Below are positions 12,977 through 22,175 of a stretch of 64,000 bases of DNA, in pieces; position 1 is the stretch's first letter, and each line of letters opens with the position of its first letter. The position numbers were made by a program, and so were the translations under genes. Origin of the DNA: Hamadaea tsunoensis DSM 44101 (GTDB lineage: Bacteria > Actinomycetota > Actinomycetes > Mycobacteriales > Micromonosporaceae); the NCBI RefSeq assembly GCF_000428945.1, contig NZ_AUAX01000024.1, positions 62,001 through 126,000 of the forward strand, given 5' to 3'. The notes beneath the pieces were generated by a model that was not told where the DNA came from, did no database searches, and saw only the letters and a program-made list of their open reading frames with translations.

Positions 12977-14416
12977 GTGGGGACGGGTGGCGCACTGAAG
13001 GCGGCGGTGGCGGATGCGCTGGACGCACCGCTGCTGTCCATTTCGGACAGTGCGCTGCTCGCGGAGATGGACGACGTGTTCGCCTGCGTGCAGCGGCTGT
13101 CCGCCCGGTTCCTCGCGCAGATCCAGCAGGCGCACCATCGCGGCATCCCGGCCGACCAGGCCGCCGCGAGCACGCGGATGTGGCTGGCCACCAGGTTCGC
13201 CATGTCGATCGGCGAGGCTACCGGTCTGACCCGGTTGGCGGCGGAGCTCCCGGCCCGGCCCCGCCTCGCCGAAGCCCTCGCAGCCGGAGCGGTCAACGTC
13301 GAGCAGGCGCAGGTGATCGCGCGTACGGTCGCCGCGCTGCCCGCGGCCGTCGGCCCGGCCGGCAAAGCCCGAGCGGAAGAGGTGCTGACCCGCATCGCCC
13401 AGGAGGACAAGGCCCGCCCCGAAGTGCTCGCCAGGCACCGGGCGGCGCTGCTGGAAATGGTCGCGCCGGAACTGGCCGAGAAGAAGGAACGCGAAGACCT
13501 CGAACGAGCCGACCGGACGGCGTACGCCCGCCGAGCGTTCACGCTGGTGCCCGACGAGTTCGGCGGCTACCGCGTACGCGGACTGCTGGACTCGGATTCC
13601 GCCGCGTACGTCCGGGCGGCGATCGACGCGCTCAGCGCGCCGGGCTCGCGGGCTTCGTCTGTGGGGCCTTTTTCTCCTGAGTCTTCGGCTGGCGGAGCTT
13701 CGGGCGCGGGGCATGCGGGTGGCGATGCTGTGGGCTCAGGGGGCTCAGGGGGCTCAGGGCTTGCCAACGGCAGTGCCGAGGCCGCGGGGCTTGCGGGTGG
13801 TGCTGAGGCCGTGGACGACGCCGTGCGCGATCGGCGGTCCGCGGCGGCTCGGCGCGCCGACGCGCTGACCTTCCTGTGCAAGCGTGCCCTCGACGACGGC
13901 GAGCTGCCCGTTTCCGGCGGCGAGCGGCCGCACCTCGCCGTGACGCTCAGCTGGCAGCAGCTCCGCGACCAGCTCGGCCACGGCCTCCTCGACACCGGCG
14001 ACCGGCTCACCCCGGAGACCGTCCGGCGACTGGCCTGCGATGCCACGATCATCCCGATGGTGCTCGGCGGCGCCGGCCAGGTCCTCGACGTCGGCCGCGC
14101 CCGCCGCCTGATCGACGGACCGCTCCGCCGCGCGCTGTGCGTACGCGACGGCGGCTGCGCCTTCCCCGGCTGTGATCGACCACCCCGCTGGTGCGACGGC
14201 CACCACATCGTGGCCTGGGCGGACGGCGGACCGACAGCTCTGGACAACTCCGTGCTGCTGTGCGGCTTCCACCATCGCGAGATCCACCGTACCGCCGGGA
14301 GGAACGGCGCCTGGAAGGTACGCATGGCGCCCGACGGCTACCCGGAGTTCGTGCCGCCACGGCACCTGGATCCGCAGCAACGGCCCCGCCGCAACGTCAT
14401 CCACCGGCGGACATGA
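12977..14416 (+). CDS. DUF222 / HNH-endonuclease-domain protein (copy 1)
   Basis: This protein of about 479 residues has an N-terminal DUF222 helical region and a C-terminal HNH nuclease motif: CAFPGCDRPPRWCDGHHIVAWADGGPT followed by LLCGFHHREIH, with the zinc cysteines and catalytic HH visible. Family members are multi-copy in actinobacteria and linked to the 13E12 repeat family. The biological role is unknown, and a DNA-cleaving or mobile-element role is inferred only from the HNH domain. The GTG start is chosen by alignment with copy 2 at 45116-46465; an ATG at 12923 is an alternative. A 9-bp tandem array (13732-13758) encodes a Gly/Ser-rich linker in mid-protein. Codon use matches the window. 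Confidence 0.88.
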   Translation: MGTGGALKAAVADALDAPLLSISDSALLAEMDDVFACVQRLSARFLAQIQQAHHRGIPADQAAASTRMWLATRFAMSIGEATGLTRLAAELPARPRLAEALAAGAVNVEQAQVIARTVAALPAAVGPAGKARAEEVLTRIAQEDKARPEVLARHRAALLEMVAPELAEKKEREDLERADRTAYARRAFTLVPDEFGGYRVRGLLDSDSAAYVRAAIDALSAPGSRASSVGPFSPESSAGGASGAGHAGGDAVGSGGSGGSGLANGSAEAAGLAGGAEAVDDAVRDRRSAAARRADALTFLCKRALDDGELPVSGGERPHLAVTLSWQQLRDQLGHGLLDTGDRLTPETVRRLACDATIIPMVLGGAGQVLDVGRARRLIDGPLRRALCVRDGGCAFPGCDRPPRWCDGHHIVAWADGGPTALDNSVLLCGFHHREIHRTAGRNGAWKVRMAPDGYPEFVPPRHLDPQQRPRRNVIHRRT

Positions 14417-14450
14417 GGGCTGCGCGCACAGACATCCACTTGCAGACACC

Positions 14451-14492
14451 CGCTTACCGGCATCCGCTTACCGGCGTCCGCTTACCGGCGTC
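14451..14492. repeat. Tandem array, three 14-bp units
   Basis: Three consecutive copies of CGCTTACCGGCATC or CGCTTACCGGCGTC lie just after the end of the DUF222 gene and before the convergent reductase gene. Confidence 0.8.
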
Positions 14493-14514
14493 TGCAGGCG
14501 GCTCGGGGCGGTGG

Positions 14515-15075
14515 TCAGTGCTCGCGTGCCACCGAGTAGGTCAGCACGGCCATCTGCCCGTCCGGTTTCACGTCCACGAGACGTACGCGGTCGGACAGCA
14601 GCCGTCGCGGCAACAGCGGAGCGCCGCCGCCGAGGAACACCGGTGTCACCCCAAGAATGATCTCGTCGAGCAGGTACGCGTCCGCGAACCGGCCGACCAG
14701 CTCCCCGCCGCCGACGATCCACAGGTCCTTCCCCGCGGCGGCCTCGGTCATCGCGGCGTGAACCGGTACGACGTCACCCGACACGAACCTGATGTCCATC
14801 CCGGGGATCGCAGGGAGGTCACGATGAGTGAAGACCCAGGCCGGGGTGTCGCCGTAGTACCCACGCCACTTCTCCGGCTCCGCCAGCAGGTTCTCGTGAT
14901 CGAGTACCCATTCGTAGGTGGTCGCGCCCATGCACATCGCACCGACCGCGCCGAAGAACGTGGCGAAGCCGTCGGGATCGGTGTGCTCCACCGGAAACAG
15001 CCAGTCCAGCGAATTGCCGGCGTCCGCGATGAAGCCGTCGGCGCTGGTGGCCGTGTAATAAACGGTCTTACCCAC
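14515..15075 (-). CDS. Dihydrofolate-reductase-fold (RibD C-terminal) protein
   Basis: This 186-residue protein begins KTVYYTATSADGFIA, has GAMCMGATTYEW in the first half, and carries DLWIVGGGELVGRFADAYLLDEIILGVTPVFLGGG near the C-terminus. These features are typical of the RibD_C/DHFR-like family in actinobacteria. Members bind NADPH, but most have unproven substrates and it is not a complete RibD. It sits between a DUF222 gene and an APH-like kinase in the accessory stretch that separates trpA from lgt. Confidence 0.88.
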   Translation of the reverse strand: MGKTVYYTATSADGFIADAGNSLDWLFPVEHTDPDGFATFFGAVGAMCMGATTYEWVLDHENLLAEPEKWRGYYGDTPAWVFTHRDLPAIPGMDIRFVSGDVVPVHAAMTEAAAGKDLWIVGGGELVGRFADAYLLDEIILGVTPVFLGGGAPLLPRRLLSDRVRLVDVKPDGQMAVLTYSVAREH

Positions 15076-15177
15076 TGACGTCTCCTCACTCTCGACTGAT
15101 GCATGCGCGCTGATCCGTCGGCGATGCCGGCCTCCGGGCGGCCGATTTCCGCACGCAATGCCGACCTTAGCGAGGAC

Positions 15178-15254
15178 ATCGCCTTCAGAACGTGGGATCG
15201 CCTTCAGAACGTGGGATCGCTGTCGGAACGTGGGATCGCTGTCAGAACGTGAGG
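15178..15254. repeat. Tandem array, four 19-bp units
   Basis: Units of the form GATCGCCTTCAGAACGTGG repeat four times with a few changes. The last unit runs into the stop region of the kinase gene at 15242. Confidence 0.75.
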
Positions 15255-16384
15255 TCGTACAAGATCAGGTAGAGCTCGTTCTTCCGCTCGTCCATTTTCG
15301 CGCCGTACGCGTCGAGGAACACGGCTCCGTAACCGGGACCAAGGTTGTACGGCTGCTCGAGGCTGCGAAGCGCGACGGCAAGGTCGTACCAGCGGTCGGC
15401 GACGGCCAGCCCGCCCAGATCGATGTAGCCCGTGACGGCCGTGCCGTCGGGCGAGCCGTCTTCGAGGAACGCGTTGGGCAGGCAATAGTCGCCGTGGCAG
15501 ACCACCAGGTCCTCGCCCGTGTCCCAGGCGTCCGCCGACAGACCCGTGATCTCCTCGGCCAGGACCCGCGCACGTTCCAGCAACGCGCGCGGCTCATCCG
15601 CACCGGCCTTCGCAGCGGCTTCTGTCTCGGCGGCTTCTCGCTCGGCTGCTTCCCTCTCGGTTGCTTCCCGCTCGGCGACGGCATCGGTGGTGTTCGCGTT
15701 CGCTACTAACCGATCAGCAGCTACCCGATCAGCAGCTACCCGATCAGCCGCAGCCCGATCAGCAGCAGCCGCTCGGGCAGCAGACAATCGTTCAGCGGCC
15801 GCCACCCGGTCACCAGCCGCTCGCAGCGCCGTCGGAAGGCGGAAGTCGAACGGGCAATCGTCCACGTCGAACGCGTCGTGGAACGCGCGCAGCCCTTGAG
15901 CGAACACTGTCGCGAGGCGTACCGGGTCGCTGGTACGCAGCGGATGCTCGGCCGCGCCGGCTCCCGACAGCTCGGCGGTCATCAGCCAGTCCTGAAAGCC
16001 GTCGCTGCCGTATTCGATCAGACGCGGTGCGCGTACGCGGTCGGCCGCCCATCGCAGCCGGGTCGCCTCGTCGGGCAGCCCCGTCCCCACCGGCTGCACC
16101 TTGAGGTACCGAACCCCGAGATCACCGTCCGCGAGCTGGCTACCACCGAGCCGACCGCCGGCCTGCTGACCACCGCTGAGCTGGCTACCGGCCTGCTGAC
16201 TACCGCTGAGCTGACTACCGCTGAGCTGACCGCCGCTGAGCCGACCGCTCCGGTGGCCGTCCGCGCTGGACGGATCAGGAGGCGTCAGGCGGAACGTCGG
16301 CCGGCCGGGGATCCACTCGTAGACTTTCTCCCACCGCCAGGCCGCGTACCGGTCGTGGAGGTCGTCCGGGACTCGGGTCGCCAT
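15242..16384 (-). CDS. APH(3')-type aminoglycoside phosphotransferase-like kinase with repeat insertions
   Basis: This 380-residue kinase-fold protein has the catalytic loop VVCHGDYCLPNAFL (HGD, with metal-binding Asn) and the second metal motif YIDLGGLAVADRWYDLA. These are typical of APH(3')-like phosphotransferases of about 260-270 residues. The excess length comes from low-complexity inserts encoded by 15-bp tandem arrays: Ser/Gly/Gln-rich near residues 46-87, and Ala-Asp-Arg plus Glu-Arg-Ala repeats near 204-256. The first interrupts the N-lobe between the substrate strand and the VRYLKV strand that should hold the ATP lysine. Whether it is active is unclear. The gene starts just upstream of trpA's end with a 4-base gap. 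Confidence 0.8.
   Translation of the reverse strand: MATRVPDDLHDRYAAWRWEKVYEWIPGRPTFRLTPPDPSSADGHRSGRLSGGQLSGSQLSGSQQAGSQLSGGQQAGGRLGGSQLADGDLGVRYLKVQPVGTGLPDEATRLRWAADRVRAPRLIEYGSDGFQDWLMTAELSGAGAAEHPLRTSDPVRLATVFAQGLRAFHDAFDVDDCPFDFRLPTALRAAGDRVAAAERLSAARAAAADRAAADRVAADRVAADRLVANANTTDAVAEREATEREAAEREAAETEAAAKAGADEPRALLERARVLAEEITGLSADAWDTGEDLVVCHGDYCLPNAFLEDGSPDGTAVTGYIDLGGLAVADRWYDLAVALRSLEQPYNLGPGYGAVFLDAYGAKMDERKNELYLILYDLTF
15617..15676. repeat. In-gene tandem array, four 15-bp units
   Basis: Four consecutive 15-bp units, for example GGCTTCTCGCTCGGC, encode a five-residue Glu/Ala/Arg-type repeat inside the APH-like kinase. Confidence 0.8.
15711..15770. repeat. In-gene tandem array, four 15-bp units
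   Basis: Four units CGATCAGCAGCTACC/CGATCAGCCGCAGCC encode repeated Val/Ala-Ala-Asp-Arg residues in the same kinase, 34 bases beyond the previous array. Confidence 0.8.
16126..16245. repeat. In-gene tandem array, eight 15-bp units
   Basis: Eight diverged 15-bp units based on TACCGCTGAGCTGAC encode Gln-x-Ser-Gly-type repeats in the N-lobe of the APH-like kinase. Period 15 is kept throughout, so the frame is preserved. Confidence 0.8.
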
Positions 16385-16388
16385 GCGC

Positions 16389-17177
16389 TCAGCACGCCCG
16401 GCGGACCCCGCCCGCCAGGTCCGTGACGAGGTTCCGCAGCGTGGCCAGCGACGGGTCGTCGCCGACCGCTTGGACGAGCGCGCTGCCGACGATGACGCCG
16501 TCCGCGTACGCGCCGACCGTCGCGGCCTGCTGCCCGTCGCGTACGCCGAGGCCGACGCCGACCGGGACCGCGGAGCCGGTCGCCTGCACGCGGGCTACCA
16601 GGGCCGGTGCCAGGTCGGACACGTTGTCGCGTGCCCCGGTCACGCCCATCACCGCGGTCGCGTAGACGAATCCGCGACAGTGGGCCACCGTCATCGCGAT
16701 GCGCTCGTCGGTCGACGACGGCGACACCAGGAAGATCCGGTCCAGTTTGTGGTCGTCCGACGCGGCGAGCCACTCGTCCGCCTCGTCCGGGATCAGGTCC
16801 GGCGTGATCAGGCCCGCGCCACCCGCTGCCGCGAGGTCCCGCGCGAAGGCGTCGACGCCGTACCGGTCCACGGGATTCCAGTAGGTCATCACCACGACCG
16901 GCACGCGGCCCGCGACGGCTTCGACCGTCGCCAGCACGTCCTTCGTGCGTACGCCTTGCGCCAACGCCGTTTCCGTGGCCCGCTGGATGACCGGCCCGTC
17001 CATCACGGGGTCGGAGTACGGCAGGCCGACCTCGACCAGGTCGACGCCGGCGTCGATCATCACCTTGATGGCGTCGATGCCGCCCGCGACGTTCGGGTAG
17101 CCGGCCGGCAGGTAGCCGACCAGCGCCGGCCGTCCCTCCCCCAGCGCCCGGTCAAAAAGCGTGCCGGACGAGCTCAT
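16389..17177 (-). CDS. trpA: Tryptophan synthase alpha subunit
   Basis: This 262-residue TIM barrel cleaves indole-3-glycerol phosphate to indole and glyceraldehyde 3-phosphate and passes indole to TrpB. The catalytic Glu is in VDLVEVGLPYSDPVMDGP (about residue 50) and the catalytic Asp region is in PDLIPDE. The phosphate-binding GVGLGVRD and GVIVGSALV lie near the end. The ATG start at 17177 is supported by family alignment and by an ATGA overlap with a six-codon frame created by the 17-bp duplication described at 17175-17208. Confidence 0.96.
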   Translation of the reverse strand: MSSSGTLFDRALGEGRPALVGYLPAGYPNVAGGIDAIKVMIDAGVDLVEVGLPYSDPVMDGPVIQRATETALAQGVRTKDVLATVEAVAGRVPVVVMTYWNPVDRYGVDAFARDLAAAGGAGLITPDLIPDEADEWLAASDDHKLDRIFLVSPSSTDERIAMTVAHCRGFVYATAVMGVTGARDNVSDLAPALVARVQATGSAVPVGVGLGVRDGQQAATVGAYADGVIVGSALVQAVGDDPSLATLRNLVTDLAGGVRRAC

Positions 17178-17208
17178 ACCGTGCTGCCCTTCATACCGTG
17201 CTGCCCTT
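17175..17208. repeat. 17-bp tandem duplication across the trpB/trpA junction
   Basis: Two exact copies (17175-17191 and 17192-17208) of a 17-bp unit span the end of trpB and the start of trpA. The ATG overlapping the trpB stop (17194-17192) now opens a six-codon frame, MKGSTV, whose stop (17176-17174) overlaps the real trpA ATG. Two successive ATGA junctions replace the single one normally seen. Confidence 0.8.
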
Positions 17209-18402
17209 CTCGAACAGGCCGAAGTACGCGCCGGCGGTGTGCATGTCCTTGTCGCCGCGGCCGGACAGGTTGACGATGATCGTGGGTTCCCGGACGAGGT
17301 CGGCCCGCAGCGCCGGGACGATGCGCAGGGCACCCGCCAGGGCGTGCGCGCTCTCGATCGCCGGGATGATGCCCTCGGTGCGGCACAGCAGCGCGAACGC
17401 GTCCATCGCCTCGGCGTCCGTGACCGGCTCGTAGGTGACCCGCCCGATGTCGTTCAGGTACGCGTGCTCCGGACCGACCGCCGGGTAGTCGAGGCCGGCG
17501 GAGATCGAGTGCGATTCGATCGTCTGGCCGTCCTCGTCCTGCAGCAGATAGGTACGCGCACCGTGCAACACACCGGTCTGGCCGGCCGTGATGCTGGACG
17601 CGTGCCGGCCGGTGTCGAAGCCGTCGCCGCCCGCCTCGAAGCCGTAGATGCGTACCGAGTCGTCGGGGACGAACGCGTGGAACAGGCCGATCGCGTTGGA
17701 CCCGCCGCCGATGCAGGCCGCCACGGCGTCCGGGAGCGCCCCGGTCTTCTCCCGGCACTGCTCGCGCGCCTCGAAGCCGATGCCGCTGACGAAATCGCGG
17801 ACCATCGTCGGGAACGGGTGCGGTCCGGCGGCCGTGCCGAGCAGGTAGTGCGTGTTGTCGACGTTGGTCACCCAGTCGCGCAGCGCCTCGTTGATGGCGT
17901 CCTTGAGTGTCCGGGAACCGTGCTTCACGGGAATGACGGTCGCGCCCAGCATCTTCATGCGGGCGACGTTGAGCGCCTGCCGTTCGGTGTCGACCTCGCC
18001 CATGTAGACGACGCATTCCAGGTCGAGGTACGCCGCGGCCGTCGCGCTCGCCACGCCGTGCTGGCCGGCACCGGTCTCGGCGATCACCCGGCCCTTGCCC
18101 ATACGCTTCGTCAGCAGCGCCTGGCCGAGCACGTTGCGTACCTTGTGGGCGCCGGTGTGGTTCAGGTCTTCCCGCTTCAGCAGGATCCGCGCACCCGCCT
18201 CGGCCGACAGCCGCGTGGCGTCGTAGAGCATCGAGGGCGTCCCGGCGTAGTCGCGCAGCATGCGCTGGAACTCGCCGGTGAACTCGGGGTCCCCCATCGC
18301 CTTACGGAAATGGGCGTCCAGCTCGTCCAGGGCGGCGATCAGCGCCTCCGGCACGTACCGGCCGCCGAAGACGCCGAAGTGGCCCTTCGCGTCCGCCTCC
18401 AT
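17191..18402 (-). CDS. trpB: Tryptophan synthase beta subunit
   Basis: This 403-residue PLP enzyme condenses indole with serine to make tryptophan. The PLP lysine is in [16 protein letters not shown] (HTGAHK, residues about 80-95). The catalytic Glu is in AETGAGQHG and the PLP phosphate loop is GGGSNAIG. The ATG at 18402 is chosen because a good GGGAGG Shine-Dalgarno precedes it at normal spacing and because [19 protein letters not shown] is the standard start. It lies between trpC and trpA on the same strand. The C-terminus FEKGSTV is encoded within the duplicated unit at the trpB/trpA junction. Confidence 0.97.
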   Translation of the reverse strand: MEADAKGHFGVFGGRYVPEALIAALDELDAHFRKAMGDPEFTGEFQRMLRDYAGTPSMLYDATRLSAEAGARILLKREDLNHTGAHKVRNVLGQALLTKRMGKGRVIAETGAGQHGVASATAAAYLDLECVVYMGEVDTERQALNVARMKMLGATVIPVKHGSRTLKDAINEALRDWVTNVDNTHYLLGTAAGPHPFPTMVRDFVSGIGFEAREQCREKTGALPDAVAACIGGGSNAIGLFHAFVPDDSVRIYGFEAGGDGFDTGRHASSITAGQTGVLHGARTYLLQDEDGQTIESHSISAGLDYPAVGPEHAYLNDIGRVTYEPVTDAEAMDAFALLCRTEGIIPAIESAHALAGALRIVPALRADLVREPTIIVNLSGRGDKDMHTAGAYFGLFEKGSTV

Positions 18403-18423
18403 GGCTGCCTCCCTGGGTCTTGA

Positions 18424-18497
18424 AGAATCACCGTGCTGGAGAATCACCGTGCTGAGGATTCACCGTGCTGGAGAATCACCGTTCCGGGGGAATCACC
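18424..18497. repeat. Tandem array between trpC and trpB, 16-bp units
   Basis: About four and a half units of GAATCACCGTGCTGGA with small changes fill the gap between the trpC stop and the trpB start. The array sits where an attenuator or internal promoter could lie, but it shows no terminator structure. Confidence 0.75.
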
Positions 18498-18501
18498 AGA
18501 A

Positions 18502-19344
18502 CTACCGCGCGGGGCGCGGCGTGGCCGGGTGGTTGCCCGCGTTCACCAGCTCCGCCACCGCGTCACGCGGGCTCTTCTGGGTCACGAGACCCTCCCCCAC
18601 GAGGACGGCGTCGGCGCCGGCACTCGCGTACCGGATCAGATCCAGCGGCCCGCGTACGCCCGACTCCGCGATCTTCACGACCTGGTTGGGCAGGCCGGGC
18701 GCGATCCGCTCGAACACCGACCGATCAACTTCGAGGGTACGCAGATCGCGCGCGTTGACGCCGATGACGCGGGCGCCGGCCTCGAGGGCGCGGTCGGCCT
18801 CTTCCTCGGTGTGCACCTCGACGAGGGCGGTCATGCCCAGCGACTCGATGCGGTCGAGCAGACCGGTGAGCACCTTCTGGTCGAGGGCGGCGACGATCAG
18901 CAGGACCAGATCGGCCCCGTACGCCCGCGCCTCGTGCACCTGGTACGCCGACACGATGAAGTCCTTGCGCAGGACCGGGATCTCGATCTTGGCGCGGACG
19001 GCGGCCAGGTCGTCCAGCGAACCGCCGAACCAGCGGCCCTCGGTGAGCACGCTGACGCAGCGCGCACCACCCGCCGCGTACTCGCCGGCGAGCTCGGCCG
19101 GATCGGGGATGTCGGCGAGCGCACCCTTCGAGGGCGAGGACCGCTTGACCTCCGCGATCACGCCCACGCCGGGCCGGCGCAGGGCCTCGTACGCGTCCAG
19201 CGGCGGCGGGGCCGCTTCGGCGCGACGGCGCACCTCCTCCAGCGGAACAGCGTTCTGACGTGCCTCGACGTCCTCACGCACGCCGGCGACGATCTCGTCG
19301 AGAACACTCCCCGTCACCTGCGTTTTCCCATCTCCAGGTGCCAT
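18502..19344 (-). CDS. trpC: Indole-3-glycerol phosphate synthase
   Basis: This TIM-barrel enzyme of about 280 residues closes the ring of carboxyphenylamino-deoxyribulose phosphate to indole-3-glycerol phosphate. Signature residues are visible: [13 protein letters not shown] (Glu and catalytic Lys, about 62-74), [33 protein letters not shown] and [10 protein letters not shown]. The start may be the ATG at 19344 or a GTG at 19317 preceded by GGAG. It is separated from trpE-trpM by about 780 bases that hold a small opposite-strand gene. It belongs to the trp group even though trpD and trpG are not in this window. Confidence 0.96.
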   Translation of the reverse strand: MAPGDGKTQVTGSVLDEIVAGVREDVEARQNAVPLEEVRRRAEAAPPPLDAYEALRRPGVGVIAEVKRSSPSKGALADIPDPAELAGEYAAGGARCVSVLTEGRWFGGSLDDLAAVRAKIEIPVLRKDFIVSAYQVHEARAYGADLVLLIVAALDQKVLTGLLDRIESLGMTALVEVHTEEEADRALEAGARVIGVNARDLRTLEVDRSVFERIAPGLPNQVVKIAESGVRGPLDLIRYASAGADAVLVGEGLVTQKSPRDAVAELVNAGNHPATPRPAR

Positions 19345-19747
19345 GGGTGGATGCTAGGCGGAGAGATTTCGGACCCAACCTCCGGGGTATGGGACCCGCC
19401 ACCGAGTGGAATGGTGCATAATGCCGGGCCCCCTACGCAGGCACGATGCCCCACCGCGGACGCCTCGGGGCATCGACGGCGGTTGCGCGGCCGGTTTCGC
19501 AGCTGATTACGCGGCTGACTTCGCAGCAGATTTCGCAGCACGTTTTCGGTCTCCGTAAAAGGGTAGACACCGCCGGGAAACGCGGAGCCGGAACGATGGC
19601 AGTTACCCAGCCACAGTTGCCCAGCCCACAGTTGCCCAGCCCACAGTGATCGGGAACGCACGAGACGGCGGGCACAAGTCGGCCTGGCGACATGCGATCT
19701 TCGAACCTGCCGAGCAGAATGATGGGTCGAGTCCAGAGGAGGCCGTC
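19345..19747. other. Divergent intergenic region with promoter-like patch and short array
   Basis: There is no credible gene in these 403 bases between trpC (minus) and a small plus-strand gene. TGCATAAT near 19418 resembles an extended -10 element. At about 19612-19650 a 15-bp unit, TTGCCCAGCCCACAG, repeats about two and a half times. No hairpin with a U-run or leader peptide with Trp codons was found. Confidence 0.4.
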
Positions 19748-20026
19748 ATGTCCACCGCGACCGCCGAACGTCCGGTCTCCGTCAGCGCATCCCCTTCCCC
19801 GGAAACGCCCGCGGGAAACCAGGCCGCGCTCGACGGCGACATCACGGCCGTTCCGCGTGCACTGATCATGTTCGGCGCGCGGGTCCTCTCCCGGTTGGAG
19901 CGTGCGCTCGTCGCCGAGGAGAACCGCAGCACCGCGCAAGGTAACGCCTGGGCGGCCGTGTGCGCCGACCGTGACCGCGCGGCGGCCCGCGCCGACCTGC
20001 GCGCCCGCCTCCGCGCACACCGCTGA
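19748..20026 (+). CDS. Small conserved actinobacterial protein of unknown function
   Basis: The 92-residue frame starts with ATG behind a strong GAGGAGG Shine-Dalgarno at good spacing. Residues 1-35 look disordered (Ser/Thr/Pro/Ala). The rest is predicted helical with repeated Arg/Ala, for example RVLSRLERALVAEENRSTAQGNAWAAVCADRDRAAARADLR. No membrane segment or catalytic motif is seen. I do not recognise a family name. It lies on the opposite strand between trpM and trpC. Confidence 0.6.
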   Translation: MSTATAERPVSVSASPSPETPAGNQAALDGDITAVPRALIMFGARVLSRLERALVAEENRSTAQGNAWAAVCADRDRAAARADLRARLRAHR

Positions 20027-20121
20027 GCGAACCGGCTGCTGGGTGACCCGCTGCCGAGCGGACCGCGGCTGAGCGGACCGCCGCTGTGTAAGGCGCTGCT
20101 GGGTGGCCCGCAGCAGACCGG

Positions 20122-20634
20122 TCAGCGGGCGGTCGGATCCTCGCCCCGGTCCAGCGCGTCCCAGACGTCCTTCGAGGTCGGCGCCGGAGCCGTGGACCGC
20201 ACCCCGGCCGCGGCGCTGTCTCTGCCGTTCTCACCGGCAATGGGCTCACCAACGGGCTCACCGGAAGCGGGCGCACCGGCAACGGAGTCGTCCTCGGAAC
20301 CGGTGCGCTCGTAACGCGTACTCATGGATGGCCACGAACGACCCGTGACCAGCGCGAGCGAACCGCCGACGACCACCGCGAGGCCGCCGGCGAGCACGAT
20401 CACGGCGCGCCACGCGGAGGTTCCGAATCCCGTCACACCGCCGGCGAGCAGGGTGAGACCGGCGAGGACGACGAGGACGGCGGCCGCGGAACGCAGGCCG
20501 CGCAGGGCGAGGAGCGCGCCGGTGCCGGCGAGGGCGACCAGCGCGACGGGCCGGACCCACGTGTCGAGCGGCTGGCCCACCAGCCAGGCCGCCACGGCGC
20601 CGACCAGGCAGAACAGCAGGGATCGGGTTCTCAT
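20122..20634 (-). CDS. Trp-operon-associated membrane protein (Trp_oprn_chp / TIGR02234 type)
   Basis: This 170-residue protein has three to four membrane segments (about residues 5-22, 30-47, 52-70 and 78-97). It ends in a cytoplasmic tail with RSWPSMSTRYER and DVWDALDRGEDPT, the conserved pattern of the actinobacterial protein found between trpE and trpC. Its function is unknown; a link to tryptophan synthesis or export is only inferred from constant location. Its ATG overlaps the trpE stop (20631-20634), so the two are translationally coupled. The tail has an Ala/Gly/Pro-rich spacer of local repeat character. Confidence 0.88.
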   Translation of the reverse strand: MRTRSLLFCLVGAVAAWLVGQPLDTWVRPVALVALAGTGALLALRGLRSAAAVLVVLAGLTLLAGGVTGFGTSAWRAVIVLAGGLAVVVGGSLALVTGRSWPSMSTRYERTGSEDDSVAGAPASGEPVGEPIAGENGRDSAAAGVRSTAPAPTSKDVWDALDRGEDPTAR

Positions 20635-22175
20635 CGCGCCGCCCGCAGCGTCTGGGCGGCGGCGATCGCGGACAGCACGGCCATCGCCTTGTTCCTCGTC
20701 TCTTGTTCCTCGGCCGCCGGGTCGGAGTCGGCGACGATCCCGGCGCCCGCCTGCACGTACGCCTTCCGCCCGCGGATGAGTGCGGTCCTGATGGCGATGG
20801 CCATGTCGAGATCCCCGGCGAAGCCGAGGTAGCCGACGGTACCGCCGTAGAGGCCGCGGCGGGTGGGTTCGAGCTCCTCGATGATCTCCATCGCGCGGAC
20901 CTTGGGCGCGCCGGAGAGCGTGCCGGCCGGGAAGGTCGCGCAGAGGGCGTCGAAGGCGGTGTGCTCGTCGCGCAGCTCGGCGACCACGGTGGAGACGATG
21001 TGCATGACATGGCTGTAGCGCTCGATCGCGGCGAACTCCGGCACTTCGACCGTGCCCGGGCGGCTGACCCGGCCGAGGTCGTTACGCCCGAGGTCGACCA
21101 GCATGACGTGCTCGGCGCGCTCCTTCGGGTCCTCGATCAGCTCGGCCGCGAGCTGCGCGTCGTGCTCGCCGTCGCGGCCGCGGGGACGCGTACCGGCGAT
21201 GGGGTGCAGGAGCGCCTGGCGGTCGGCGGTCACCTTGAGATGCGCCTCCGGGCTGGAGCCGACGATGTCGAACCCGTCGTACCGGAGCAGGTACATGTAC
21301 GGGCTCGGATTCGTCGTCCGCAGTACGCGGTACACGTCCAGGGCGTCCGCCTCGCACTCGGCTTCGAACCGCTGCGCCACGACGATCTGGAAGCACTCGC
21401 CGGCCCGGATCGCCTCCTTGGCCGCCTCGACCGCCTTCGGGTAGCCGCCCTCGGGCGTACGGCTGGCGAGGATCACCGGGCCCGGGTTCTGGATCGTCGA
21501 GACCAGCGGCGGCGTCGGCCGCGACAGCGCGCTCGTCATCGCGTCCAGCCGGCCGACCGCGTGGTGGTACCCGGCCGCGATGTCCTCTTCGGACGGATCC
21601 GAGGGCAGGACGGCGTTCGCGATCAGGATCGCCGCGCCCGCGTAGTGGTCGAGCACCACCAGATCGGTCGCGATCATCATGCCCAGCTCGGGCAGCCGGA
21701 GATCGTCCTCCGCGAGCACGGGAAGACGTTCGAGCCGGCGTACGAAATCGTAGCCGAGATAGCCGACGAGGCCACCGCTCAACGGCGGGAGGGGATCACC
21801 GCCGTCCGCGTCCTCCGCGTGGGACAGCAGGCGCAGGGTTTCGCGCAGCACCGTCAGCGGATCACCGCCGGCCGGCAGGTCCTCGGGCGGCGTACCCAGC
21901 CAGACCGCCTGACCGTCACGCTCGGTCAAGGTCGCGAGCGAGCGTACGCCGATGAAGCTGTACCGCGACCACGCCGCACCGGCGGCCGGCTCGGCCGACT
22001 CCAGCAGGAACGTGCCGGGGCCGCCGCCGAGCTTCTGGTAGACGCCGACCGGGGTCTCGCCGTCGGCCAGCAGGCGCCGGGCGACGGGCACGACCCTGCG
22101 GCCACGGGCGCGCTCGACGAAGCCGTCGAGGTCGGGGGTGACACTCCCGTTGATCATGCGAACTCCATTGATCAT
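20631..22175 (-). CDS. trpE: Anthranilate synthase component I
   Basis: This 514-residue chorismate-utilising enzyme makes anthranilate with a glutamine amidotransferase partner (TrpG), which is not in this window. The chorismate-binding C-terminal half shows the diagnostic [41 protein letters not shown] and [13 protein letters not shown]. The N-terminal half holds the Trp feedback region (LLESAE). The first ATG (22175) overlaps the hisI stop as ATGA. An 18-bp in-frame duplication adds MINGVR before a second, SD-preceded ATG at 22157, so both starts are possible. Confidence 0.96.
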   Translation of the reverse strand: MINGVRMINGSVTPDLDGFVERARGRRVVPVARRLLADGETPVGVYQKLGGGPGTFLLESAEPAAGAAWSRYSFIGVRSLATLTERDGQAVWLGTPPEDLPAGGDPLTVLRETLRLLSHAEDADGGDPLPPLSGGLVGYLGYDFVRRLERLPVLAEDDLRLPELGMMIATDLVVLDHYAGAAILIANAVLPSDPSEEDIAAGYHHAVGRLDAMTSALSRPTPPLVSTIQNPGPVILASRTPEGGYPKAVEAAKEAIRAGECFQIVVAQRFEAECEADALDVYRVLRTTNPSPYMYLLRYDGFDIVGSSPEAHLKVTADRQALLHPIAGTRPRGRDGEHDAQLAAELIEDPKERAEHVMLVDLGRNDLGRVSRPGTVEVPEFAAIERYSHVMHIVSTVVAELRDEHTAFDALCATFPAGTLSGAPKVRAMEIIEELEPTRRGLYGGTVGYLGFAGDLDMAIAIRTALIRGRKAYVQAGAGIVADSDPAAEEQETRNKAMAVLSAIAAAQTLRAAR

